A stretch of DNA of 64,000 bases, taken from assembly GCA_017937685.1 (NCBI GenBank), contig JAGBDD010000197.1:1-64000 (forward strand), read 5' to 3'. Position 1 is the stretch's first letter. The number at the start of each line of letters is the position of its first letter. The stretch comes from Thermoguttaceae bacterium. Lineage in GTDB: Bacteria > Planctomycetota > Planctomycetia > Pirellulales > Thermoguttaceae. The position numbers and the translations under genes are program-made. Below the pieces are notes generated by a model. It did no database searches. It saw only the letters and a program-made list of their open reading frames with translations, and had not been told where the DNA came from. This document shows positions 17,334-25,161 of the stretch, piece after piece.

Positions 17334-18449
17334 ATGTCGCCCGCGTCGAAGCCCGAGAAATACGTTCTCATCTCCGTCAACCCCAAAGCGGGACGCCGTT
17401 CGCCGCGCGTTCGAGCGGAACGTTTGCAAACCGCGTTGGAAAAACGGGGGTTTTGCGTCGAGTTGCACACCGATTTGGCGGTCGTTTCGAGCCGCGCGAA
17501 CGAACTTTTCGCCGAAAACCGGCTCCAAGCGCTCGTCGGCGTCGGCGGCGACGGCACCGCGGCGGAGCTAACGAACCGCACCGTTCCGGGCGTTCCGATC
17601 GCGATTTTGCCTTCCGGAACGGCGAATCTCATCGCGAAATATTTGAAACTCCCGTTCAATCCGGAAAAATTGGCGGCGACGATCGCCGAAGGCGCGACAA
17701 TTTGCTTCGACGCCGGGCGCGCGAACGGACGGCTCTTCTTGGTGATGGTCAGCGCCGGTATCGACGCCGACGTCGTCCGCCAAGTTCACGCCGCCCGGGA
17801 GGAAAGTTACCGTCGGCAAACGAAAAAAGGCGCTCATATTAGTTATCTTTCCTATATTAAGCCGATTTTCGGGTCAATCGGGTCTTATCGTTACCCGCGA
17901 ATCAAGACGGAGTTCGTCGACGCGCCGCAAAACGCCGAAACGAACGCCGCCGGTTCGACGCAAACTTCGCAAAGCGCCGCGACGCCGGAAGCCGCAAACT
18001 CGACGCAAGGGGCCGAAACCGCCCAAAACGCCGATATTTTCGCCGCCTCGACCGGCTCGACTCGCGAAATCGTCGGGAAATGGCCGTTCGTCTTCAATTT
18101 GCCGCGTTACGGTTGGGGGTTGCCGCTCGTTCCGCGTTGCGTCGGCGTCGACGGTCGCCTCGATTACTGTATTTTCCAGGGCGGAAAATTATTTTTAGCT
18201 TTGTTCGACGTTTTTTGCGCGCAAATGTTCTCGTCGCACCGCCTCCTTCCGAACGCCAAGCTCGGACGCGGAACGACGTTCCGCCTCTCCGCCGCCGACC
18301 CGACCGCGAAGGGCGCCGCGTCGATTCCTTATCAAATCGACGGCGACCCGGGCGGCGTTTTACCGGTTGAGATCGAAACGGTTCCGAACCGCTTCACGAC
18401 GATCGCTCCGGCGGCGGTCGTCGCTCGACTCGAAAGGGCGCGGCGTTAA
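17334..18449 (+). CDS. Diacylglycerol kinase family lipid kinase (DagK/YegS/LCB5 fold)
   Basis: A 371-residue cytosolic or membrane-associated enzyme expected to phosphorylate diacylglycerol or a sphingoid-type lipid using ATP. The start ISVNPKAGRRSP is the family's first strand and loop. The nucleotide-binding motif GGDGT is at residues 71-75, and LPSGTANLIAKYL (92-104) is the second conserved block. A low-complexity Ala/Thr/Gln/Ser insert (about 203-238) interrupts the C-terminal beta domain, which resumes with VDGRLDYCIFQGG and ends with the family's YQIDGDPGG. True substrate unknown. A Ser/Thr kinase gene follows 328 bases downstream. Confidence 0.88.
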   Translation: MSPASKPEKYVLISVNPKAGRRSPRVRAERLQTALEKRGFCVELHTDLAVVSSRANELFAENRLQALVGVGGDGTAAELTNRTVPGVPIAILPSGTANLIAKYLKLPFNPEKLAATIAEGATICFDAGRANGRLFLVMVSAGIDADVVRQVHAAREESYRRQTKKGAHISYLSYIKPIFGSIGSYRYPRIKTEFVDAPQNAETNAAGSTQTSQSAATPEAANSTQGAETAQNADIFAASTGSTREIVGKWPFVFNLPRYGWGLPLVPRCVGVDGRLDYCIFQGGKLFLALFDVFCAQMFSSHRLLPNAKLGRGTTFRLSAADPTAKGAASIPYQIDGDPGGVLPVEIETVPNRFTTIAPAAVVARLERARR

Positions 18450-18777
18450 AGTCGTCTTATCCCCTTCCGTCTCCCCAACTCCCCTAATCTTCCCGTCTTT
18501 TCGCCTTGCCGAAGCGGCGACGAACGAAACAGGCGCGGAAACCGACGGCAAACGGTTTCGCAAACGCGACGTTATTATTATAAGGGCAAATTCCGTCGCG
18601 CTTCGGACGTTAAAATACGCCGAAAAAAGCGGTTGCGCGGGCTCCGATTTTGGAATCGCTTAAGTTTGCGGGAAAAAACGGAAAAAACGCTGGAAAATCG
18701 CGCGTCGACGTGTTAAAATAAAAGGAGTCGGCGCCGGTCGTCGTTTTTAGCGCAACGCGAAAAGTTAGGTTCGTTTT
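18450..18777. other. Intergenic region with weak promoter of the Ser/Thr kinase
   Basis: No gene seen. TGGAAA (18691-18696), 17-bp spacer and TAAAAT (18714-18719) form a moderate promoter 59 bases before the kinase start. Confidence 0.4.
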
Positions 18778-19653
18778 ATGTCGTTTTTAGAGAAAATTTT
18801 CGGAAAAAAGAAGCTCGATTACCAAAAGCGCTTTATCCTCCTCAAAGCGGCGATTTCCGGGACGATGTCGAGTTTTTATATGGCGCGCGACCGAGAAACG
18901 GACAAAATCGTCGGCCTTAAAATCCTCGACAAGGCGAAAACGAGCATCGTCGAAGACCGTTACAAGGGAATCCGCGGCGTTTACAAGCCTCGCGAGGGCG
19001 AAATGGCGGTGAAATTTAAGCATCCGTACATCGTCGACACCTTCGAAGAGGGCTTCACGACCGACGGCGAACAGTACCTGGTGATGGAGTACCTCGAAGG
19101 CACCGGGCTCAACAACATCCTTATGATTAAGCAGGATATGCTCGCCGGGAGCCGAATGCGGTATATCCGCCAATGCGCCGAAGCGTTGCAAGTCGTTCAC
19201 GAAGCGGGTTTTATCCACCGCGATTTTTGCCCGCGCAACCTCCTTTTCACCGGCGACGGCGAAATTTTAAAACTAACCGACTTCGGTCTCTCCGTTCCGA
19301 ACAAGTCCCCCTTCACCGATCCCGGCAACCGCACCGGAACGCCGAACTATATGGCGCCGGAACTTGTTCGCCGCCGTCCGACGAACGAACGCGTCGATAT
19401 TTTCGCGTTCGGCGTTACAATGTACGAACTCTGCACCCGGGAACTTCCTTGGCCGCGCGGAACGAACGGCCTCGCCGCGATGACGCACGACACGCCGCCG
19501 GAACCGATTCAAACGTACCGCCCGGCCATCGACCCGCGCCTCGCCGACGCGATTCACTGGTGTATCGTCGCCGATCCGAAAGAGCGTTGCCCGTCGATGG
19601 AAGCGTTCCTTAAGAAAATCGAAAAGGTCGAGTACGAAGACAAACTCCGCTGA
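18778..19653 (+). CDS. Hanks-type serine/threonine protein kinase
   Basis: A 291-residue stand-alone kinase domain without a transmembrane anchor or sensor domain. Visible elements are the ATP lysine in VGLKIL (K48), a conserved hinge (YLVMEYLEGTG, about 100-110), the catalytic loop IHRDFCPRN with D149 and N154, the metal-binding DFG at 168-170, APE at 193-195 and the later DIFAFGVTMYEL. The glycine-rich loop is degenerate (ISGTMSSFYMA instead of GxGxxG). With all catalytic residues present it is probably active. Planctomycetes carry many such kinases; its target cannot be told from the sequence. It appears monocistronic. Confidence 0.93.
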   Translation: MSFLEKIFGKKKLDYQKRFILLKAAISGTMSSFYMARDRETDKIVGLKILDKAKTSIVEDRYKGIRGVYKPREGEMAVKFKHPYIVDTFEEGFTTDGEQYLVMEYLEGTGLNNILMIKQDMLAGSRMRYIRQCAEALQVVHEAGFIHRDFCPRNLLFTGDGEILKLTDFGLSVPNKSPFTDPGNRTGTPNYMAPELVRRRPTNERVDIFAFGVTMYELCTRELPWPRGTNGLAAMTHDTPPEPIQTYRPAIDPRLADAIHWCIVADPKERCPSMEAFLKKIEKVEYEDKLR

Positions 19654-19903
19654 CGCTCGCCGTCCGGTTAAACGTCGCGACGCGGGCGTTTCTTCAACGG
19701 AAAGAAGCGGGCGTCGGGATTCGCTACTTTTCTCGCCGTCCGCCTTTCTTTTGTTCGGCTCGTTGAAAGGAAGTCGGACGTTTTTTTCTTGCGGGTTTTG
19801 CCGGAAAAAAAGACGGGGCCGTCAAAATCGGCGCGACCGTTTCATTTTACCAAGCGTCGACGCGTCTTTTGGCAAAAATTCGCAAAAATCGCTCGACGCG
19901 TCG

Positions 19904-19932
19904 TTTACTTTTGAACGAAAATCTTGTATAAT
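19904..19932 (+). promoter_or_regulatory. Promoter of the first Gfo/Idh/MocA gene
   Basis: TTTACT (19904-19909), 17-bp spacer, TATAAT (19927-19932). The surrounding sequence is nearly copied at 21713-21741. Confidence 0.65.
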
Positions 19933-19988
19933 ACGCTCCAACAGTTCCAAAAGAGCGTCTAAAATTGTGTTTTCATTTCCGCGCCGTT

Positions 19989-20025
19989 AAATTTTAACGC
20001 GTTACTCTTGCGTTAATTAAAATTT
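19989..20025 (+). promoter_or_regulatory. Leader hairpin 1 of the duplicated oxidoreductase genes
   Basis: AAATTTTAA (19989-19997) pairs with TTAAAATTT (20017-20025). After a 4-nt bulge, CGC (19998-20000) pairs with GCG (20010-20012), closing a 9-nt loop. The same shape with different base pairs occurs in copy 2. It is followed by a run of ten C at 20035-20044. Confidence 0.45.
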
Positions 20026-20068
20026 GCCGCGCGTCCCCCCCCCCAATTTTTCCCCGTCGAGGTTCACT

Positions 20069-21430
20069 ATGTCGCTTAATCGTTCGACTCGTCGCGATTT
20101 CCTTAAAATGCAAGGAGCGGGCGCGATTTCGCTCGCGATGTTCTCCACGTTCGCTCCGCGTTGGCAAAGTTACGCCGCGGACTCGCCGAACGAACGCTTC
20201 AAACTCGCTTTTATCGGTTGCGGCGGAATGGGTTGGCTCGACGCTCGCGAGTTGGCGAATTTCGGAGACTTCGTCGCTCTTTGCGACGTCGACCGGGGCC
20301 GCGCGGAGGGGTTCCAACGCGACGGCGCTATTACGAAAAAGCCAAACGAAGCGCAAGTCGTTCAAGACTACCGCCGGGTTCTCGAACGCGACGATATCGA
20401 CGTCGTCGGGATCGCGACGCCGGATCATTGGCACGTCAAAATCGCGGTCGAAGCGTTGTTGGCCGGGAAACACGTCTTCTGCCAAAAGCCGTTGACGCTA
20501 ACGATCGCCGAAAACCAGCTGATTCGCAAAGCGGTCGAAAAAACCGGCAAAACTTTCCTTGTCGGAACCCAGCAACGTTACGCCGTCGACCAGTTTATGA
20601 AGGCGACGGCGCTCGTTCGCAAAGGTTTGCTCGGTCAAATGAAGCGGGTCGTCGTTTCGCTCGACGAAGCCCCGACGTCCAATTTCGGCCCCTTCCCGGT
20701 CGCCGAAGTTCCGAACCCGAACCAATTCGACTGGAATATGTTCCTCGGTCAAGCGCCGGAAGTCGAGTTCCGACGCGAGCGAACGCACAGAACGTTCCGA
20801 TATTGGTACGATTACTCCGGCGGTCAGCTCACCGACTGGGGCGTCCACCACGTCGACTGCGCGCTTTGGGCGCTCGGGCGCGACAAACACGGCGCCGGGC
20901 CGGTCGAAATCGACGGGCGCAACGTCGAACACCTCGCGGAACTCGACGAATTCGGGCGACCGAAATTCAACGACCGTTTCCAAACCGCGAAAACGTTCGA
21001 AATCAAAATGAAATTCGCCGACGGACTCGAATTCGTTATCAAGAGCGAACCGAACTCAAACGGCATTCTCTTCGAAGGAACCGAAGGTCGAATCTTCGTC
21101 AACCGAGGTCGCCTTACCGGCAAACCGATCGAAGACGGCGCGCTCGACAAGATTTCGCAAGACGACTTGATCGAGTTGAACCGCGACAAACCGCTCGAAT
21201 GGACGAAGCAAAACTTCTTCCGTTGCATTCGCGAAGGCGGCCTTCCGCTGTCGGACGCGTTCAGCCACACGTATTCGATGAACGTTTGCCACCTCGCCGT
21301 CATCGCCGCCCGCTTGGGACGCGTTATCCGTTGGAATCCGGAAACCGAAACGATCGAAGGGGACGACGTCGCGGCGTCCTTCCTTTCCCGCGAACAACGC
21401 AAGGGCTTCGAACTCCCGACGGTCGACTGA
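20069..21430 (+). CDS. TAT-exported Gfo/Idh/MocA family oxidoreductase, copy 1
   Basis: A 453-residue NAD(P)-dependent sugar or inositol-type dehydrogenase family member. The N-terminus carries a twin-arginine signal (STRRDFLKMQGAGAISLAMF, about residues 6-25), so it is expected to fold with cofactor and be exported. The Rossmann motif GCGGMG is at 50-55, ATPDHWH near 117-122, and the family EKP motif appears as QKP with the conserved lysine at 140. The C-terminal domain contains YDYSGGQLTDWGVHHVD and the conserved SNGILFEGTEGRIFVNRGR. Secreted Gfo/Idh/MocA proteins are greatly expanded in planctomycetes; the substrate is unknown. A close paralog follows in tandem. Confidence 0.92.
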   Translation: MSLNRSTRRDFLKMQGAGAISLAMFSTFAPRWQSYAADSPNERFKLAFIGCGGMGWLDARELANFGDFVALCDVDRGRAEGFQRDGAITKKPNEAQVVQDYRRVLERDDIDVVGIATPDHWHVKIAVEALLAGKHVFCQKPLTLTIAENQLIRKAVEKTGKTFLVGTQQRYAVDQFMKATALVRKGLLGQMKRVVVSLDEAPTSNFGPFPVAEVPNPNQFDWNMFLGQAPEVEFRRERTHRTFRYWYDYSGGQLTDWGVHHVDCALWALGRDKHGAGPVEIDGRNVEHLAELDEFGRPKFNDRFQTAKTFEIKMKFADGLEFVIKSEPNSNGILFEGTEGRIFVNRGRLTGKPIEDGALDKISQDDLIELNRDKPLEWTKQNFFRCIREGGLPLSDAFSHTYSMNVCHLAVIAARLGRVIRWNPETETIEGDDVAASFLSREQRKGFELPTVD

Positions 21431-21712
21431 AACGATTCCCGAGATTCGCGTCGCCGACGGCGCGACGCCAACTGGAAAAAACGGCGCCCGTCGTTAGCCG
21501 CGTTCTCAAGAAAATCGAAAACGCCGAGCGCGCCGTCCATTTGCCGTCGTCCGACTTCTCGCCGGGAAGTCGGACGCGTCTTTTTCTTGCGCGTTTTGCC
21601 AAAAGAAAAACGGAAATTCGTTAAAATCGGCGCAATCAGCGTATTTTACCGCTCGTCGCCGCGTCTTTTGACAAAAAAATCGAAAAAATTGCAAAAATCG
21701 AGCGTCGCGCCG

Positions 21713-21741
21713 TTCCCTTTCGACCGAAAATCTTGTATAAT
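21713..21741 (+). promoter_or_regulatory. Promoter of the second Gfo/Idh/MocA gene
   Basis: TTCCCT (21713-21718), 17-bp spacer, TATAAT (21736-21741), in the duplicated context of the copy-1 promoter. Confidence 0.6.
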
Positions 21742-21794
21742 GCGTTTCAACAGTTCCTTAAACGCGTCCGGAATTGTGCGCGTTTTGCGTCGTT

Positions 21795-21830
21795 AAATTT
21801 CGGGCCGTTTATCTTCGCCTATTGAAATTT
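21795..21830 (+). promoter_or_regulatory. Leader hairpin 2 of the duplicated oxidoreductase genes
   Basis: AAATTTC (21795-21801) pairs with GAAATTT (21824-21830). GGC (21803-21805) pairs with GCC (21817-21819), again with a 4-nt bulge on the 3' side. Base pairs differ from copy 1 but the pairing is kept. Confidence 0.45.
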
Positions 21831-21868
21831 GCTTCCATTCGCCGATTTTACCGCCGCCGAGGTTGCTT

Positions 21869-23224
21869 ATGTCGCTCCATCGTTCTACTCGTCGCGATTT
21901 CCTCAAAATGCAAGGCGCGGGCGCGATTTCGCTCGCGATGTTCTCCACGTTCGCTCCGCGTTGGCAAAGTTACGCCGCGGACTCGCCGAACGAACGTTTC
22001 AAAATCGGTTTCGTCGGTTGCGGCGGAATGGGACGCGGCGACGCTCGCGAGTTGGCGTACTTCGGCGACGTCGTCGCTCTTTGCGACGTCGACCGCGAAC
22101 ACGCCGAGTCGTTCCAACACGACGGCAATATTACTAAAAAGCCGAACGAAACGCAAGTCGTTCAAGACTATCGCCGCGTTCTCGAACGCGACGATATTGA
22201 AATTATCGGAATCGCGACGCCGGATCATTGGCACGTCAAAATCGCGGTCGAGGCGTTGTTGGCCGGTAAACACGTCTTCTGCCAAAAACCGTTGACGCTG
22301 ACGATCGCCGAAAACCAACTGATTCGCAAAGCGGTCGAAAAAACCGGCAAAACCTTCCTCGTCGGAACCCAGCAACGTTGCGACGTCGACCGTTTTATGA
22401 AGGCGGCGGCGCTCGTTCGCAAAGGTTTGCTCGGCAAAATTAACCGCGTCGTCGTTTCGCTCGACCAAGGCCCGAATCGCGGTCCCTTCCCGGTCGCCGA
22501 GATTCCCGACCCGAGCCGCTTCGACTGGAATATGTTCCTCGGTCAAGCGCCGGAAGTCGAGTTCCGTTGGGAGCGGGCGCGCGGCACGTTCCGATATTGG
22601 TACGATTACTCCGGCGGCCAGTTCACCGACTGGGGCGCCCATCATATCGACTGCGCGCTTTGGGCGCTCGGTCGCGACAAACACGGCGCCGGGCCGGTCG
22701 AAATCGACGGGCGAACGGCCGAACACGCGTCGCCCCTCGACGAATTGGGCCGCCCGACCGTCGACGACCGCTACAACACCGCGACGACGTTCGAAATCAA
22801 AACGAAATTCGCCGACGGCGTCGAATTGGTCGTCAAGAGCGAGCCGAACTCGAACGGCATTCTCTTCGAAGGAACCGAAGGTCGAATTTACGTCAACCGC
22901 GGACGCCTTACCGGCAAACCGATCGAAGACGGCGTTCTCGACAAGATTTCGCACGACGATTTGGTCGCGCTGAACCACAATAAACCGCTCGAGTGGACGA
23001 AGGAAAACTTCTTCCGTTGCATTCGCGAAGGCGGGCTTCCGTCGTCGGACGCGTTTAGCCACACGTATTCGATGAACGTTTGTCATCTTTGCGCTATTGC
23101 CGCCCGTTTGGGACGCGTTATCCGTTGGAATCCGGAAACCGAAACGATCGAAGGGGACGACGTCGCGGCGTCCTTCCTTTCCCGCGAACAACGCAAGGGC
23201 TTCGAACTCCCGACGGTCGATTGA
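21869..23224 (+). CDS. TAT-exported Gfo/Idh/MocA family oxidoreductase, copy 2
   Basis: A 451-residue paralog of the preceding gene, with an almost identical twin-arginine signal (STRRDFLKMQGAGAISLAMF). The glycine motif GCGGMG, ATPDHWH, QKPLTLT lysine and YDYSGGQFTDWGAHHID blocks are the same. Differences cluster in the middle: a two-residue deletion around EAPTSNFGPFP versus QGPNRGPFP, and changes in the segment after EIDGR. That suggests altered substrate rather than mere dosage. The TTG at 21863 is in frame but the ATG at 21869 matches copy 1. It carries its own duplicated promoter and leader. Confidence 0.92.
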   Translation: MSLHRSTRRDFLKMQGAGAISLAMFSTFAPRWQSYAADSPNERFKIGFVGCGGMGRGDARELAYFGDVVALCDVDREHAESFQHDGNITKKPNETQVVQDYRRVLERDDIEIIGIATPDHWHVKIAVEALLAGKHVFCQKPLTLTIAENQLIRKAVEKTGKTFLVGTQQRCDVDRFMKAAALVRKGLLGKINRVVVSLDQGPNRGPFPVAEIPDPSRFDWNMFLGQAPEVEFRWERARGTFRYWYDYSGGQFTDWGAHHIDCALWALGRDKHGAGPVEIDGRTAEHASPLDELGRPTVDDRYNTATTFEIKTKFADGVELVVKSEPNSNGILFEGTEGRIYVNRGRLTGKPIEDGVLDKISHDDLVALNHNKPLEWTKENFFRCIREGGLPSSDAFSHTYSMNVCHLCAIAARLGRVIRWNPETETIEGDDVAASFLSREQRKGFELPTVD

Positions 23225-23399
23225 CAGACGACGCGGCTTCCGCAAACGTCGCGATTTCGCCAAATCCGCTAAACCGCCAAACTTGCCAACTTCCGCTTGG
23301 GCCGTCGCCGAGAACGCGTTTCTTGACGGCGGCGCGAGCGGCGACGCGATAAAAAAAGGAAAAATCGAGCGAAATTTTCGCAAAACCGAAAGAACGTTA

Positions 23400-23428
23400 T
23401 TCCCAAACAAAGGAAAATCGCTTATAAT
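23400..23428 (+). promoter_or_regulatory. glgC promoter
   Basis: TTCCCA (23400-23405), 17-bp spacer, TATAAT (23423-23428), 90 bases before glgC. Confidence 0.55.
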
Positions 23429-23517
23429 AATAAGGAAAGAAGCGGGCGGACGCGTCGAATTTTCCTCCTTGCGTTTCGCTCCGTTTTCGACGTCGAACTA
23501 TTAAGGACTCGTTACCA

Positions 23518-24828
23518 ATGAAGAAAAACGTTATCGTTCTGATTCTCGGCGGCGGACGCGGCACGCGCCTGTACCCCTTGACCAAAATGCGCGCGAAGCC
23601 GGCCGTTCCGGTCGCCGGTAAATATCGCCTGATCGACATTCCGGTCTCGAACTGCATCAACAGCGGTCTTAACAAGATTTACGTCATCACGCAGTTCAAC
23701 TCGGTCAGCTTGCACCAACACCTGCAAACCTACCGTTTCGACGCCTTCGGCGGCGGGTTTGTCGAAATGTTGGCGGCGCAACAAACGAACGACAGCGACT
23801 CTTGGTACCAAGGGACGGCGGACGCGGTTCGTCAAAACTTTAACTTTATCCAACAGCGCGACGTCGACTACGTCTTGATCCTCTCCGGCGACCAACTCTA
23901 CCGGATGGATTTCCAAAAGATGATCGAAACGCACGAACGCTCGAACGCCGACGTTACGATCGCTTCCGTTCCGGTCAAAAAAGACCGCGCCGGCGAACTC
24001 GGCATTATGCGCATCGACGAAGAGGGACGCGTTCTCGGTTTTCTTGAAAAACCGCAGACGGACGAAGAACTTTCGCACGTCTTCACCGGCGAAGACTTCA
24101 TTCGCGAACGCGGTCTCGACCCGCAAGGGCGCGATTACCTCGCCAATATGGGCGTTTACCTTTTCAATCGCGACGCTCTTGTCGAAGCGTTGGAAAAAAC
24201 CGACTACAAAGACTTTGGGAAGGAAGTTTTCCCCGCCTCGATTCGCTCGAAACGCGTTTGCGTTCACCTCTTCGACGGTTATTGGGAAGACATCGGAACG
24301 ATTCGCTCCTTCTACGAAGCGAACCTCGCGTTGGCGCAAAACCCGCCGGTTTTTGAAATTTCGCCCCCGCAAGCGCCGACGTACACTCAGCTTCGTTACC
24401 TTCCGGCTAGTCGTTTCGACAACGCGACGGTTCGCTGCAGCTACATCGCCGACGGTTGTTCGATCGGCGAAGGCGCGGTTATCGAAAATTCGATCCTCGG
24501 CATTCGTTGCCGAATCGGCAAAGGCTGCGTCATCCGCAACTCCATCATTATGGGGCAAGACTTTGTTACGAGCCCCGAAGAAGACGCGGCGGAAATCGCG
24601 GCCGGTCGTCCGCCGGTGGGGATCGGCGACCACACGGTTATCGACGGCGCAATCGTCGACAAAAACTGCCAAATCGGTTCGAACGTTTTTATTATCAACC
24701 CGGACGCCGTTCAAAACACGAAGGAACGCGAATTCGGTATGATTCGCGACGGCGTTATCTGCGTCGAAAAGGGCGCGATTCTCCCGAATCATTGGCATTT
24801 GGCGCAATCGCTGAAGAAAAAGGGGTAA
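23518..24828 (+). CDS. glgC: Glucose-1-phosphate adenylyltransferase (ADP-glucose pyrophosphorylase)
   Basis: Makes ADP-glucose from ATP and glucose-1-phosphate, the committed step of bacterial glycogen synthesis. The 436-residue length is usual. The N-terminal nucleotidyltransferase domain shows GGGRGTRLYPLTKMRAKPAVP (residues about 11-31) and the YRLIDIPVSNCINSG block. The substrate-binding region holds WYQGTADAVRQN, ILSGDQLYRMD and GVYLF, and WEDIGTI is near 257-263. The C-terminal left-handed beta helix (GCSIGEGAVIENSILG, then further hexapeptide-like repeats) carries allosteric regulation in this family. No other glycogen gene is adjacent. A strong hairpin terminator follows. Confidence 0.95.
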   Translation: MKKNVIVLILGGGRGTRLYPLTKMRAKPAVPVAGKYRLIDIPVSNCINSGLNKIYVITQFNSVSLHQHLQTYRFDAFGGGFVEMLAAQQTNDSDSWYQGTADAVRQNFNFIQQRDVDYVLILSGDQLYRMDFQKMIETHERSNADVTIASVPVKKDRAGELGIMRIDEEGRVLGFLEKPQTDEELSHVFTGEDFIRERGLDPQGRDYLANMGVYLFNRDALVEALEKTDYKDFGKEVFPASIRSKRVCVHLFDGYWEDIGTIRSFYEANLALAQNPPVFEISPPQAPTYTQLRYLPASRFDNATVRCSYIADGCSIGEGAVIENSILGIRCRIGKGCVIRNSIIMGQDFVTSPEEDAAEIAAGRPPVGIGDHTVIDGAIVDKNCQIGSNVFIINPDAVQNTKEREFGMIRDGVICVEKGAILPNHWHLAQSLKKKG

Positions 24829-24879
24829 TTTCCGAGTAATCGACGGCGTTCGTCGTCCGTCGCGTCGTTAATTTTAAGC

Positions 24880-24937
24880 GCGACCGTCGAAGCGAATCTT
24901 GAAAAATTTTCGTTTCGACGGTCGCGTTTGTCGTTTT
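24880..24937 (+). terminator. Terminator after glgC
   Basis: A 17-bp stem (24880-24896 with 24909-24925, one G-U pair), a 12-nt loop, then GTTTGTCGTTTT. Confidence 0.75.
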
Positions 24938-25161
24938 AAAAATTCAAAACGGTAAAACTCTTCTTCGAGCTTTAAAAAACGAAAACGACAAGAATCTCCT
25001 TTAAGTTTTAAAAAGCTAAAACGGCGACGCCTTCTTGGGATTAACAAGGCCAAGCGGCGAAACGCCTCGCTTATTTTCTTGTCGCTCGCCGCCCCGTCGC
25101 GATTCTTCGGTCGGAGCGACGCCGCTTGCCGTTTCGGCTCCCAACATTCGCCGTTCGCGTT
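24938..25161. other. Intergenic region between convergent genes
   Basis: Spacer between glgC and the minus-strand glycosidase-like gene, with short A/T-rich repeats of TTTTAAAAA type. No gene or clear minus-strand terminator seen. Confidence 0.4.

Larger units (their letters stand above)
19770..21430 (+). repeat. Tandem duplication, copy 1 (promoter, leader and Gfo/Idh/MocA gene)
   Basis: This segment and 21566-23224 align from the AAGTCGGACG upstream motif through the promoter, the leader hairpin and the whole coding region to the shared C-terminus. The two start codons lie exactly 1800 bases apart. Confidence 0.85.
21566..23224 (+). repeat. Tandem duplication, copy 2
   Basis: Second copy of the segment at 19770-21430, including promoter (21713-21741), leader hairpin (21795-21830) and gene. 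The C-terminal residues and even the codons at the gene end are almost unchanged, while the central part has diverged. Confidence 0.85.

Noticed and set aside
21848-23410. 520-codon frame antisense to the second Gfo/Idh/MocA gene
   Set aside because: It mirrors a well-conserved family gene, and the same pattern appears opposite copy 1, as expected from duplicated shadows.
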